From the NCBI GenBank assembly GCA_051656785.1, contig JBOFJK010000006.1, positions 179,534-243,533 of the forward strand: 64,000 nucleotides of DNA. The letters run 5' to 3'. The DNA is from UBA710 sp051656785 (lineage in GTDB: Bacteria; Bacillota_I; Bacilli_A; Mycoplasmatales; Metamycoplasmataceae). This document shows, one piece after another, positions 10,098 to 24,356 of this stretch (the first letter of the stretch is position 1; each line of letters opens with the position of its first letter). Below the pieces are notes generated by a model. The model had not been told where the DNA came from. It was given only the letters and a program-made list of their open reading frames with translations, and made no database searches. The position numbers and the translations under genes are program-made.

Positions 10098-12236
10098 ATG
10101 TTATTTTCAGAAAATAAACTAAGAGAGCTTGCCTCACTTGGAAAAAATATAAAAACCGAAGAAATACTAAATGCTATTAATAGTATTGGTTTTGAGGTTG
10201 AATCTTGTCATTCATTAAGCGATATTCATGGAATTAAATTTGGTTACGTTTTAAAAATATATAAGAATTCTAATAGTGATAATTTAAATGTTTGTGAAAT
10301 TGAATTTTCTGATAAAAATAGAGTTATTCAAACGACTGCTAAAAATGTTAAAGAAGGTGATTACTTAATTGCCTTTGTTCCAGGTTCAGGAGTAAAAGGG
10401 ATAACTTTTGAAGCTAAAGAAATGAAGGGTATTGTTTCAGAAGGAATGCTTACTTCTTTTGATGAATTAGGATTCAATCATAAGTTATTAAGAAAAGAAT
10501 GAAAAGATGAAATTTTTATATTAGATGAAAAAATTTCTTTAGATAAGGATCCAATAAAAGAATTAGGACTTCATGATAATATCATTGATATTTCTATTTT
10601 AACTAATAGATCAGATGCTATTTCTTATATTATTATGGCTCATGAATTATCGGCTTATTTTAAGACAAAACCATATGAATTTTTTAAAATAAAACCTAAT
10701 ATAAATTCAAAAATTAATATGAGATCTGTGGAAGGGAATTATATCTCTGGAATTGAAGCAAATGTTGAGAATTATAAGTTATGCTTAGATGATATTATTT
10801 TACTATTGAAATCAAATATTCAATTAGAAGATGACATCAAGGATCTTTCTTCTTTAGTTTTAATAATGACAGGTGTTTCATCTAGAATTTATAATTTAGA
10901 AAAAATAAATGGAGAAATTAAAACCAGTATTGAAAAAAACCTTACCTTTAATGAAGTGAAAATGAGTGAAGTATTAGTTATAAAAAATAATAAGAATATT
11001 TTATCTATTGCTGGCGTTTTAGAATTGCCTGAATTTAAGTATTCAAAAGATAACAAAAAAGTTTTATTTGAATTTGCCTCATTTGACCCTAAAGAAGTAA
11101 GAGATTCGGCGAGAATTTTAAAAATTGCTAATGATTCCTCAATCAATTCTTCGAAAATTGTTTCATATGGTTCAATAGAATTTGCTGTTGATTTTATTTC
11201 AACTAAATTACCATCTTTTTCTAATCATATTAATGGCATGAAAATATCTAACAAATCAATTAGATTTGAAAAAGATTATGTAGATAAATATGCAGGTTTT
11301 GAAATTACAAAATCTCCTAAGTGGTTAGAAGTTTTAAAATCACTGACAATTTTAGGCTTTGAATTTAAAGATGATAAAATTATTATTCCTTCATATCGTC
11401 ATGATATTAGTGTTATGCAAGATATAGTTGAAGAAATATTTAGATTCTATGGTTTGAATAATTTTAAAGAAGCACAACCGCATACACAATTTAATAATGT
11501 ATCTTGTTCAAGAGATTTTTCACTAATAACTTCATTAATGGGTTATTATCAATTCTGAAGTTATACATTAGTTAACTATGATAAAAATACTTTCAACCCA
11601 TTTTCTTTTAAAGATAGGATTTCTTTATTAACTTACACTTCACAGGAACATAATTCAATTCGAAATTCAATTGCTCCATCTCTTGAAGAAATATATGAAT
11701 ATAATAACAAAAGAAAAATGAATGATATTAACTTTTTTGATATCGGAATGGTTAACAATCGTAAAGCACTCTGTATTTCTTCAGATATTAAAACATATGT
11801 AGAAATAAAAACTGATATATTTAAAATATATGGCAAGGAATTAGAAATTAAAAAAATAACTTTTGATTTCTTACATCCTAATTATAATGCTGGACTTTTT
11901 GATAATAATATTCAAGTAGGTTGAATAGGGAAAATGCATCCGAAAATTTCAAGCAATAATCTTATTTTTGCTGAGATATTAATTGATCAAAAAATTCATT
12001 CAATCAATAAATTTGAAGAATATAATAGTAACCCTTTAAAAGAAAGAGATATTACCATTCCCATTAAGGAAGGTGGATCGATTGAAAATTTTATGCAAGA
12101 AATTAAAAAGATTGAGGGAATATTTGAAATCAAGCAAATTGATTCCTTCATTAAAGAAAATGTAAGAAAATGCACATTCAAAATAAAGATGAATGATGTG
12201 GGAATTATGGAATTTGATAAGAAATTTAATATTTAA
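10098..12236 (+). CDS. pheT: Phenylalanyl-tRNA synthetase beta subunit
   Basis: A 712-residue partner of PheS, open through TGA codons at 10500, 11556 and 11922. An OB-fold tRNA-binding domain lies near residues 40-135 (KNVKEGDYLIAFVPGSGVKG). B3/B4 editing-type and B5 domains follow (for example SVEGNYISGIEANV and IIIPSYRHDISVMQDIVEE). The C-terminal anticodon-binding FDX-ACB domain begins at KERDITIPI but ends about 30 residues early, with the protein stopping at EFDKKFNI. The total is about 80 residues shorter than typical bacterial PheT. Function should be retained because it is the only pheT partner here. Confidence 0.96.
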
Positions 12237-12254
12237 AATATAATTATATTTATT

Positions 12255-12656
12255 ATGAAGAACATTACCTTTGCTTCAATTGAATCTTTTACTGGAGGTA
12301 TGTTTGCTTCCAAAATAGTAAGTATCCCTGGAGCTAGTAAATTTTTTAAAGGATCTTTAGTTACATATTCAAATGAAATAAAAGAAAAACTAGGTATTGA
12401 TATTTCTAGTGGAGTAGTTAACAAAACTATTGCTAAAGAAATGGCATTAAAGGGTAAGGACTATTTTAATGTTGATTATTGTTTTTCTTTTACAGGCAAT
12501 GCTGGACCTTTACCTATGGAAAATAAAGAAGTTGGTTTAGTTTTTGTAGCTATTAATGACCAAGTTCATGAATTAAAATTATCTGGTAGTCGTGATGAGA
12601 TAAGACAAAAAAGTGTTGATTTTGCTTTTAATATTTTTGAGAATTTAATAAAATAA
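12255..12656 (+). CDS. PncC / CinA C-terminal domain protein
   Basis: A 133-residue stand-alone domain that matches the C-terminal half of CinA, a nicotinamide-nucleotide amidase in the enzymes studied. Key blocks are ESFTGGMFASKI near residue 10, then PGASKFFKGSLVTYSNEIK, and FTGNAGPLPMENKEVG. It converts NMN to nicotinic acid mononucleotide if active, which would feed NAD recycling; nadE lies elsewhere in this window. It is followed 72 bases later by recA, the same neighbour order as cinA-recA in many Gram-positive bacteria. Confidence 0.85.
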   Translation: MKNITFASIESFTGGMFASKIVSIPGASKFFKGSLVTYSNEIKEKLGIDISSGVVNKTIAKEMALKGKDYFNVDYCFSFTGNAGPLPMENKEVGLVFVAINDQVHELKLSGSRDEIRQKSVDFAFNIFENLIK

Positions 12657-12728
12657 TATTTTTAATTACATATTTATATTATTTTCTTATTTTAATACTA
12701 ACAAATGACATTATATAGTGGAGGAAAA

Positions 12729-13805
12729 ATGAAAAAAGAACCAAACAAAGAAAAAAAAGATAAAATGTCATCTTCACAAGAATCTAAAAAAACTATTTCT
12801 CAAGTAGAGCAAAGCAAATTAGAGGCTGAAAGAACAATTCAAATCAATAGTGCAATTCAAGTAATTGAAAAGAAATTCGGCAAGGAATCAATAATGTTAC
12901 TGGGCACAAAACCTAATGTAGATACAGAGGTATTTTCATCAGGTTCAATTGCAATTGATCATATTATTGGTGTTGGTGGTTATCCTAAGGGAAGAGTTAT
13001 TGAAATATATGGACCAGAATCTTCAGGTAAAACAACAATAGCTTTGCATGCAATTGCTGAAATTCAAAAGTTAGGTGGAACAGCCGCCTTTATTGATGCC
13101 GAACATTCTATTGACCCAAAATATGCAATAAATTTAGGAATTAATATTGATAATTTAATATTGTCACAACCCGATTCAGGAGAACAAGCTCTTGAAATAG
13201 TTGATATTTTGTCTAAAAGTGGTCACATTGATTTAATTGTTGTAGATTCTGTTGCAGCACTTGTTCCTGAAGCAGAACTGCATGGTGAAATGAAAGACCA
13301 AACAATCGGAGCACAAGCTAGGTTAATGTCAAAAGCTTTAAGAAAAATTACTGGATCTTTAAGTAAAAATAAAACAACAATAATTTTTATTAATCAAATT
13401 AGAGAAAAAATTGGAATTATTTTTGGTTCACCTGAAATAACTCCTGGTGGAAGAGCGCTAAAATTTTATTCTACTTTAAGAATGGAAGTGAGGAGAGTTT
13501 CATCAATTGGTGCTGGAAATGATATTAGTGGCAACCTTGTTAAAGTCAAAGTTGTTAAGAATAAATTAGCTCCACCATTTAAGAGTGCTATGACAGAAAT
13601 CATTTTTTCAAAAGGGATATCAAAGCATTCAGAAGTAGTTGATCTTGCTGAGACACATAATATTATTGAAAAAAAAGGTGCTTGATATAGTTATGAAGGT
13701 AGTAATCTTGCTCAAGGTAAGGTTAATATGAGATTACTTTTAGAAAATGATAACCTTTTATATGAAACTATTTTAGAAAAAGTAGAAGAAAAGTTAAAAC
13801 AATAA
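12729..13805 (+). CDS. recA: Recombinase A
   Basis: A 358-residue RecA that forms filaments on single-stranded DNA and drives strand exchange. I chose the ATG at 12729 because GTGGAGGAAA lies just before it; an in-frame ATG at 12705 has no such site. Walker A GPESSGKTT starts near residue 95. The L2 loop region and TPGGRALKFYST are conserved. Before the core is a charged extension of about 35 residues. The C-terminus, reached through the TGA Trp at 13684, lacks the acidic tail of E. coli RecA. Activity matters here because the repeat lipoproteins at 53716-63692 are recombination substrates. Confidence 0.97.
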
Positions 13806-13819
13806 TATAATTTTAAAAT

Positions 13820-14608
13820 ATGAAAAAATTAAATATTCTTTTTATCGGTGATATTTTTGGAAAACCAGGAATTGATAAGGTTGAAAAAGAGCTTTGAAAT
13901 TTAAAATCAAAATATAATGTTGATTTTGTTATTGCACAATCTGAAAATGTTTCAGGTCGAAAAGGTTTTGTAAAAAAAGATTATGATAGATTATCAATAA
14001 TTGGTGTTGATGCTTTTACTTTAGGGAATCATGTATGATCTAAAAAAGATATTGATGTTATTATTAATAAAAAAAATATCATAAGACCTTTAAATATTGA
14101 AGAACACTATCCCGGAAATGGAAGTAGTGTTTTTAATATTAATGGAACAACTCTTAGAGTGACTTCATTAATGGGTATTACATTTAATAAATTAAATCAA
14201 CCTTGACAAGAAGAGTATGCTAATTCATTTTTTGATGCTATTGACAACATTATTAAAAAAAATGAAGCTGACTTTCATATTGTTGATTTTCATGCTGAAA
14301 CTACATCAGAAAAGAATGTTTTAGCTGTTTATTTAGATGGTAAAGTAGATGCATTGGTCGGCACTCATACTCATGTTCAGACAAATGATGCCAAAATATT
14401 TGAAAAAAATATGGCATATGTTACCGATGCAGGAATGACAGGTCCTTCAAATTGTGCAATTGGCGCAAATTTCCAAGAGGTATATGAAAAAATGAGATTT
14501 AATACCTTTTCTAGGTTTCAAGTATCAGAAAATCCAACTCAATTTAATGGTGTATTAATTAAATTAAATAAGAAAAAAAGCTCAATAAAACTACTGAATT
14601 TCATATAA
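13820..14608 (+). CDS. YmdB-type metallophosphoesterase
   Basis: A 262-residue cytoplasmic enzyme of the TIGR00282 family. Binuclear metal motifs appear in order: IGDIFG near residue 10, QSENVSG, LGNHVWS, VDFHAET and VGTHTHVQTND. Members studied in Bacillus (YmdB) hydrolyse 2',3'-cyclic nucleotides and affect RNA turnover and biofilm choice. Its length matches the family. It follows recA by 14 bases and is likely co-transcribed. Several Trp residues are coded by TGA (for example near 13894 and 14037). Confidence 0.92.
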
Positions 14609-14756
14609 ATTAATTTTTCTAAAATAAATATACTTTTTTTAATAATTAAATTATTTTTTTTGTATACTAAGTATTGCACACATTTTATGGCTAAATTTAA
14701 TAGATTAATTCATATAAGGTTGCAAATATTTGTATTTGGAATATTTTTTTATTATT

Positions 14757-14784
14757 TTGATTTCTAATTTTAGAAATATATGAT
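14757..14784 (+). promoter_or_regulatory. rRNA operon promoter
   Basis: TTGATT (14757-14762), 16-bp spacer, TATGAT (14779-14784). It lies about 100 bases before mature 16S, in the AT-rich gap after the YmdB gene. It is the best -35/-10 pair in this 276-base gap. The rest of the gap holds a small AATAAT/ATTATT hairpin with a T-run near 14641, a possible weak terminator for the upstream operon. Confidence 0.6.
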
Positions 14785-14844
14785 ATTATAAAAAAGCATT
14801 ATTATTAAAAATAGTGTTTTATTGTTTCCAAACTTTAAATAATA

Positions 14845-14858
14845 GTTCTTTGAAAACT
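14845..14858 (+). promoter_or_regulatory. boxA-like antitermination element, 16S leader
   Basis: GTTCTTTGAAAACT matches the rRNA boxA consensus (TGCTCTTTGAAAAC). An identical copy lies before 23S at 16621-16634. These elements recruit the Nus antitermination complex. Confidence 0.7.
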
Positions 14859-14867
14859 GGATATAAG
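14853..14867 (+). other. 16S processing stem, left arm (right arm 16539-16553)
   Basis: AAAACTGGATATAAG here is the exact reverse complement of CTTATATCCAGTTTT at 16539-16553, 15 of 15 bases. The arms enclose 16S rRNA and would form the RNase III processing stalk. The left arm overlaps the boxA element by 6 bases. Confidence 0.85.
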
Positions 14868-14884
14868 AAACCATATTTGTCAAT

Positions 14885-16405
<1,521 letters not shown>

Positions 16406-16620
16406 ACGGAGTACAAAAACTTTTTATTAATAATCAATAAAAAGAAAAACATCTTTTGGTTTAAAAAAATCCTATTAACATATATATTTTATAAGAATAG
16501 TTATTAGGTCAAATATGGGAATGCTGCCAAACATTCATCTTATATCCAGTTTTGAGAGTACTATACTCTCTTGGAGTCTTGTAAATATATATAATTAAGT
16601 ATATAAATACAATTCCTATA

Positions 16621-16634
16621 GTTCTTTGAAAACT
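16621..16634 (+). promoter_or_regulatory. boxA-like element, 23S leader
   Basis: GTTCTTTGAAAACT, identical to the 16S-leader copy at 14845. A second boxA before 23S is usual for bacterial rRNA operons. Confidence 0.7.
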
Positions 16635-16645
16635 GAATAGTAATT
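16629..16645 (+). other. 23S processing stem, left arm (right arm 19739-19755)
   Basis: AAAACTGAATAGTAATT is the exact reverse complement of AATTACTATTCAGTTTT at 19739-19755, 17 of 17 bases. The arms enclose 23S rRNA, giving the RNase III stalk. The right arm is followed by GAGAG, the same as the 16S right arm. Confidence 0.85.
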
Positions 16646-16786
16646 CAACGCACAATATAGAGTCATTTTATAATATAAAATGGTGATAATTGATGCCGAG
16701 TCAATAAAGAAATTTCTTTAATAGAATTTCTTTATGAGAAAATAATCAAATTAGAATACAATAATCAACAATAGGCAAAATGTATA

Positions 16787-19680
<2,894 letters not shown>

Positions 19681-19779
19681 AAATAATTTCTTAACTTAAA
19701 TTAGTGTATTTTAGTAAGATTATTATTTCTTCAAATCAAATTACTATTCAGTTTTGAGAGAAACTAGAAACATATAAAC

Positions 19780-19806
19780 AAATGATTTAATTATCATTTT
19801 TTTTAT
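19780..19806 (+). terminator. Intrinsic terminator of the rRNA operon
   Basis: AAATGAT (19780-19786) pairs with ATCATTT (19793-19799), loop TTAATT, followed by a T-run. It lies 25 bases after the 23S processing arm. Confidence 0.6.
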
Positions 19807-19836
19807 ATTTTTTTATATAATCTTAACTAATAGATT

Positions 19837-20166
19837 ATGTTAAAAAAAATAAGAAAAACAAAAAGAATTACCTATAAAGATTTAACAAAAGTTATTTTAA
19901 AATTTTTTAAAATTGTTTCATTTCAATATATTGTATTTTCAATATATTTAACTTCCTTTTTACTGCCATTATTTTTCCTTGATGAAAATGTTTTAAATCG
20001 TTTAAATCTTTACTTATTAGTATTTGTTGGGATTTTTCCATTAATTCAATCATTTTTTCACCTTCACTATACAGAAACAGGATCACAATTTTCAAGATTT
20101 GAAGTTTGAATTGGTTCAATTTTTTTCTTCATAATTATTCCAATCTTCATCTTATTAGTACCATAA
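19837..20166 (+). CDS. Small membrane protein, unknown function
   Basis: A 109-residue protein, open through the TGA Trp at 20107. It starts with a basic stretch (MLKKIRKTKRITYKDL). Three hydrophobic segments follow (about residues 28-48, 56-72 and 92-108), so it is an integral membrane protein. I recognise no family. It stands alone between the rRNA operon and the ribosomal protein operon, and a hairpin follows at 20204. Confidence 0.6.
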
Positions 20167-20203
20167 TCAAATGGCTTAACTATCACTTTAATACCAAATT
20201 ACT

Positions 20204-20222
20204 AAGAAAATATGGTTTTCTT
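20204..20222 (+). terminator. Weak hairpin after the small membrane protein gene
   Basis: AAGAAAA pairs with TTTTCTT around loop TATGG, with a T-rich stretch from 20230. It abuts the promoter candidate of the S10 operon. Confidence 0.4.
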
Positions 20223-20249
20223 TGTAAATTTTATTTTTTTCTATATAAT
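20221..20249 (+). promoter_or_regulatory. Promoter of the S10 ribosomal protein operon
   Basis: A weak -35 TTTGTA (20221-20226), a 17-bp spacer and a perfect -10 TATAAT (20244-20249). Transcription would begin near 20256, about 110 bases before rpsJ. Confidence 0.55.
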
Positions 20250-20255
20250 TTAAAA

Positions 20256-20364
20256 AGTAACTATGACTTAGAAATATAAGGTTCTTGATACTCGGAGATA
20301 AGTTGTCAACCGATATCATGTATTTATATGGAGTCTTGTTCAAAAGAACACAAAGGAGACAACG
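20256..20364 (+). promoter_or_regulatory. S10 operon 5' leader
   Basis: This leader of about 109 nt is less AT-rich than other gaps. It contains a TGTTC-AAAA-GAACA hairpin (20337-20350). GTCT at 20333 can pair with AGAC just after the AAAGGAG ribosome-binding site, which might mask it. Autoregulation of this operon by L4 is known in E. coli; whether this leader does the same is inference. Confidence 0.4.
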
Positions 20365-20670
20365 ATGGATAAAATTAACATTAAACTTATTGCTTATGAA
20401 GCTAAAATATTAGATGAGTCAGCAATAAAAATAGTACATATTATCAAACAAGCAAATGCAGATTTTAGAGGACCAGTGCCCCTTCCGACGAAAAGAGAAA
20501 TTTTTACAATTTTACGTTCTGTACACGTTAACAAAAAATCTCGTGAACAATTTGAAAGAAGAACACATAAAAGATTAATTGTAATCAACAAACCTTCAAA
20601 AGAGTTGATGGAAAAAATCAAACGTGTGGAATTATCTGCAGGAGTAAATATTGAAATTGTTTCAAAATAA
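20365..20670 (+). CDS. rpsJ: Ribosomal protein S10
   Basis: A 101-residue 30S head protein, also the NusE antitermination factor that binds boxA, present twice in the rRNA operon here. It carries the conserved GPVPLPTKREIFTILRSVHVNKKSREQFE core. AAAGGAG precedes the ATG by 7 bases. It is the first gene of a continuous 30-gene operon reaching rplQ at 35666. Length is typical. Confidence 0.98.
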   Translation: MDKINIKLIAYEAKILDESAIKIVHIIKQANADFRGPVPLPTKREIFTILRSVHVNKKSREQFERRTHKRLIVINKPSKELMEKIKRVELSAGVNIEIVSK

Positions 20671-20718
20671 AAAACAATTAAAAAACAAAAAACAAAAATT
20701 AGAAAAAAGAGGAATATT

Positions 20719-21579
20719 ATGAAAGGAATCTTAGGTAAAAAGATTGGAATGACACAGATTTACTCAAATCATGGTCAATCAATACCAGTTACAGTTATTG
20801 AAATTAGTCAAAACATTGTAACAAGAGTATTAACTACTGAATCAGATGGTTATAACGCTATTCAACTTTCTTCATTTGAGAAAAAAGAAAAACGTACAAA
20901 TAAACCATTGATTGGACATTTCGAAAAAGCAAACACAACACCTAAGCGCTTCGTTAAGGAAATTCGTGAAATGGACGGATTTGAATTAGGAGCTGAAGTT
21001 AAAGCTTCAATTTTTAAATCAGGAGAACTTGTAGATGTTACAGGAATCTCAAAAGGTAAAGGTTTTGCTGGATCAATTAAAAGACATAATCAAAAGATTG
21101 GTCCTAAATCTCATGGTGGAGGTGGTGGTTCTAAACCAGTACGTCAAACAGGATCACTTGGTGATATCTCAGGTAACAAAGTTGTTAAAGGTATGACAAT
21201 GCCTGGACACATGGGAAATGCTAAAAGAACAGTTCAGAACTTAGTAATTGTTCATGTTAATGAAAGTGAAAATTATATTTTAGTTAAAGGTTCAGTTCCT
21301 GGCCCTAATAAAGGATTTGTAATTATTAAGCAAGCAGTAAAACAATTGCCTAATAAACAAAAAATTGAATTAGTTAACCTGAAAGAAGAAATAATCAAAA
21401 ATGAACTAATTGAAAAAGCAAAACACTTAAGTGCACAAGTTAATTCAGATATGTCTATTGATGAAATGCAAGCAATAATTTTAGCTGCTGAATTAGAATT
21501 AAAATCCAAAGAAGATGAATCTAAGTTTAATAAAACTAAAGAAAAAGCTTCAGAAGATAATAAGGAAGAGGTGAAATAA
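20719..21579 (+). CDS. rplC: Ribosomal protein L3 with C-terminal extension
   Basis: 286 residues against about 210 in most bacteria. The L3 core starts MKGILGKKIGMTQIY and contains KPVRQTGSLGDISG and the tip loop MPGHMGNAKRTVQNL, which reaches the peptidyl-transferase centre. After about residue 210 comes a roughly 75-residue Lys/Glu-rich tail, probably disordered. The stop overlaps the rplD start (TAATG). Confidence 0.97.
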   Translation: MKGILGKKIGMTQIYSNHGQSIPVTVIEISQNIVTRVLTTESDGYNAIQLSSFEKKEKRTNKPLIGHFEKANTTPKRFVKEIREMDGFELGAEVKASIFKSGELVDVTGISKGKGFAGSIKRHNQKIGPKSHGGGGGSKPVRQTGSLGDISGNKVVKGMTMPGHMGNAKRTVQNLVIVHVNESENYILVKGSVPGPNKGFVIIKQAVKQLPNKQKIELVNLKEEIIKNELIEKAKHLSAQVNSDMSIDEMQAIILAAELELKSKEDESKFNKTKEKASEDNKEEVK

Positions 21580-22310
21580 TGGAACAAGTTACTAAAAAAA
21601 CAAAAGCCATTGTTAAACCGGCCGAAGCTAAAAATGTTAAAAAAACTTCTTCAACTGAAGCTATTAAAAAACCTTCCGCAAAACAAAGAAGTTTAAAAGC
21701 AAAAGCAGAACTAAAACCCTTAAACAATAAAGTTAATCTTCCAAAGGAACTATTTGCAATTGAAAACATTAACAAACAAGCAATCTTTGATACAATCCTT
21801 TCTGAAAGAGGTTCAAGACGTCAAGGAACACATGCTGTTAAAACGAGGGCGACAGTTTCTGGAACAGGTAAAAAACCTTGAAAACAAAAAGGTACTGGTA
21901 AGGCTAGAGCTGGAACTTTACGTTCACCTGTCTTTGTAGGTGGTGGTAGAGCATTTGGACCTCAAGTTGAAAGAAATTACAATACTAAAGTAAATAAAAA
22001 AGTGAGACGTTTAGCATTCTTATCAGCATTAACATTACTAAATCAAGAAAATTTAATTTTAGTGACAAATGATATTAAACTTTCTAAACCAAAAACAAAT
22101 GATTTACTAAAACAATTAGAGAAATTGAATTTACTTGAAAGAAAACATATTCTATTAGTTACTAGTGATGAAAATATTTTTAAATCAGCTAACAATACAA
22201 AAGTTGAAACAATTAAAGTTAACTCATTGTCTGTTGAATCATTATTATGAACAGATGCACTTGTAATAAATGAAGCAGATCTTAAAACTCTAGAAGGGAT
22301 GTTGAAATAA
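21579..22310 (+). CDS. rplD: Ribosomal protein L4 with N-terminal extension
   Basis: A 243-residue 23S-binding protein whose loop lines the exit tunnel. The core begins around residue 45 (LKPLNNKVNLP). The KPWKQKGTGKARAGTLRSP loop contains a TGA-coded Trp at 21880. The first 45 or so residues are Lys/Ala-rich and absent from most L4 proteins. A further TGA Trp lies at 22248. The start overlaps the rplC stop and the stop overlaps the rplW start. Confidence 0.96.
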
Positions 22311-22825
22311 TGAATATAAATGAAATAATTAGATATCCAATTCTGACAGAGAAAACATATAAGCAAATGGAAAATCATATTTATACATTTGCTGTTGATA
22401 AAAGAGCAAGTAAAATTGAAATTAAAAAAGCAATTCAATTCATTTTTGAAGTTAAAATTGATAAAATCAATGTATTTAATGTACCAAAGAAAGCTAAAAA
22501 AGTTGGCAAGTACAGTGGATTTACTAAATCTTACAAAAAAGCAATAATTACATTAGATAAAAATTCTGCATCTATTAATATCTTTCCAGAAGAAGGAATT
22601 GCAAAAGATGAAACACTTAAAAAACCTAAAAAAGATTTAGAGAAATTAAAAGCAATTTCTGAAGCTGAGAAAAAAATAGCTGCAAAAATTGCAGCATCTA
22701 AAAATAATAAAAAAGATAAGGATTCTTCTGAAGTTAAATTATCTAAAGAAAAAACTGAAAAGTCAACTCCTAAAAAAGTTGAGAAAAAAACTGAATCAAA
22801 AACAGTAAAGAAAGTTGTTAAATAA
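22310..22825 (+). CDS. rplW: Ribosomal protein L23 with long C-terminal extension
   Basis: 171 residues; normal L23 has about 95-100. The core (IIRYPILTEKTYKQMENHIY and the NVFNVPKKAKKVGKYSGF loop) sits at the tunnel exit, where SRP and trigger factor dock. Residues from about 97 on form a lysine/glutamate/serine-rich tail with repeated KK and SKEK runs, very likely unstructured and near the exit site. The start overlaps the rplD stop. Confidence 0.95.
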   Translation: MNINEIIRYPILTEKTYKQMENHIYTFAVDKRASKIEIKKAIQFIFEVKIDKINVFNVPKKAKKVGKYSGFTKSYKKAIITLDKNSASINIFPEEGIAKDETLKKPKKDLEKLKAISEAEKKIAAKIAASKNNKKDKDSSEVKLSKEKTEKSTPKKVEKKTESKTVKKVVK

Positions 22826-22880
22826 CAACATTTATAAGAGCTTAAAAGAAAAACTATTTTTAAGCAAAGGAAAGAAAATT

Positions 22881-23726
22881 ATGGCAATTAAGAAATTAAA
22901 ACCAACTACTAATGGTCAACGTAATATGACAGTTCTTGATTATAGATCTAATCTTAGTGGTGATAAACCAGAAAAATCATTATTAGTAAATCTTCCTACA
23001 CATTCAGGAAGAAATAATCAAGGTAAAATAACTACAAGACATAAAGGTGGGAGAGTTAAGAGAAAATATAGAATCATAGATTTTAGAAGAAATAAAGATG
23101 GAATCGAAGGTAAAGTGGTTTCAATTGAATATGATCCAAATCGTAGTGCAAATATTTGTTTAATTAATTATGTTGATGGTGAAAAAAGATACATTATTCA
23201 ACCTAAAGGATTAAAAGTTGGAGATTCAGTCTTTTCAGGACCAGAAGCAGATATTAAATCAGGAAATTGTCTTCCATTAGAAAACATTCCTGAAGGAACA
23301 ATTGTTCATAATATTGAAATTCAACCAGGTGGGGGAGCTAAATTAGCTCGTTCAGCTGGTACAAGTGCTCAAATTCTAGGGCGTGATGATAAAGGTAAAT
23401 ATTTAATATTACGTCTTAAATCTGGAGAAGTAAGAAAATTCTTGCCAAAAGCTAGAGCAACAATTGGTGTTGTCGGAAATGAAGAACACTCACTTATTAA
23501 TGTTGGTAAAGCTGGACGTAATCGTCACAAAGGTATCAGGCCTACAGTTCGTGGATCTGTTATGAACCCAATTGATCACCCTCATGGTGGTGGTGAAGGT
23601 AAACAACCTATTGGACGTAAAGCGCCAATGACTCCTTGAGGTAAAAAAGCTCTTGGAATTAAAACTAGAGATAACAAAAAAGCTTCAACAAAATTAATTG
23701 TCAAGAGAAGGAGAGGGGATAAATAA
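22881..23726 (+). CDS. rplB: Ribosomal protein L2
   Basis: A 281-residue protein needed for subunit joining and peptidyl transfer. I chose the ATG at 22881 (MAIKKLKPTTNGQRNMT), which follows AAAGGAAAG; upstream in-frame starts give a non-conserved extension. The catalytic-site region HPHGGGEGKQPIGRK is intact, and the protein continues through a TGA Trp at 23637 to end ...VKRRRGDK. The 55-base gap before it is the longest so far in the operon. Confidence 0.98.
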
Positions 23727-24004
23727 TGGCTAGATCACTTAAAAAAGGACCATTCATTGATGACCACTTACTTAAAAAAGTTGAAGCAATTATTTCAAAG
23801 AAAAGTCCAAAAAAACCTATTCAAACTTGATCAAGACGTTCAACAATATTTCCTAATTTTGTTGGATTAACATTTCAAGTTCATAATGGAAAGAAATTTA
23901 TAGATGTCTATGTTACTGATGATATGGTTGGTCATAAGTTAGGTGAATTTTCACCAACTCGAACCTTTTCAGGTCATGGAAATGATAAAGGGAAGAAAAA
24001 ATAA
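23726..24004 (+). CDS. rpsS: Ribosomal protein S19
   Basis: A 92-residue 30S head protein. It begins MARSLKKGPFIDDHLLKK and contains SRRSTIFPNFVGLTFQVHNG, preceded by a TGA-coded Trp, and GHKLGEFSPTRTF. Both ends overlap neighbours by the TAATG arrangement, so translation is coupled to rplB and rplV. Confidence 0.98.
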
Positions 24005-24342
24005 TGAAACCACAAGCATCAGCACAATTGAAATTACAAAGAATTTCACCAAGAAAAGCACGTTTAGTTGCCGACCAAATAAGATATGAATCAACATCTG
24101 AAGCATTATCAATTTTGAACAACTCGAACAAAAAAGCTTCTAGATTATTCCTAAAATTATTGAATTCAGCAATTGCAAATGCAATTAACACAAAAGGAAT
24201 GGATCCAGATAAATTATTTATCTCTGAGATGTTAGTAAATGAAGGACCAACATTAAAAAGATTCCAACCTAGAGCTCAAGGAAGAGCATTTCCAATATTA
24301 AAAAGAACTTCACACTTTGTAATTAAGTTAGAAGAAAAGTAG
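24004..24342 (+). CDS. rplV: Ribosomal protein L22
   Basis: A 112-residue protein whose hairpin lines the exit tunnel. Conserved blocks are RISPRKARLVADQIR and the tunnel loop KRFQPRAQGRAFPILKRTSH, a classic macrolide-contact region. Length is normal. The start overlaps the rpsS stop. Confidence 0.97.
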   Translation: MKPQASAQLKLQRISPRKARLVADQIRYESTSEALSILNNSNKKASRLFLKLLNSAIANAINTKGMDPDKLFISEMLVNEGPTLKRFQPRAQGRAFPILKRTSHFVIKLEEK

Positions 24343-24356
24343 AAAGAGAGTAATTT

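Larger units (their letters stand above)
16406..16786 (+). other. 16S-23S internal transcribed spacer
   Basis: This gap of about 380 bases contains no tRNA that I can fold. It holds the right arm of the 16S processing stem (16539-16553), followed by GAGAG, then the second boxA (16621) and the left arm of the 23S stem (16629). The rest is AT-rich sequence without coding potential. Confidence 0.85.

Noticed and set aside
12705..12728. Upstream ATG for recA adding 8 residues
   Set aside because: A strong ribosome-binding site (GTGGAGG) lies between this ATG and the one at 12729, which is therefore the better start.
19681..19836. 5S rRNA or tRNA after 23S
   Set aside because: The gap has only the processing arm and a terminator; there is no 5S core or cloverleaf.
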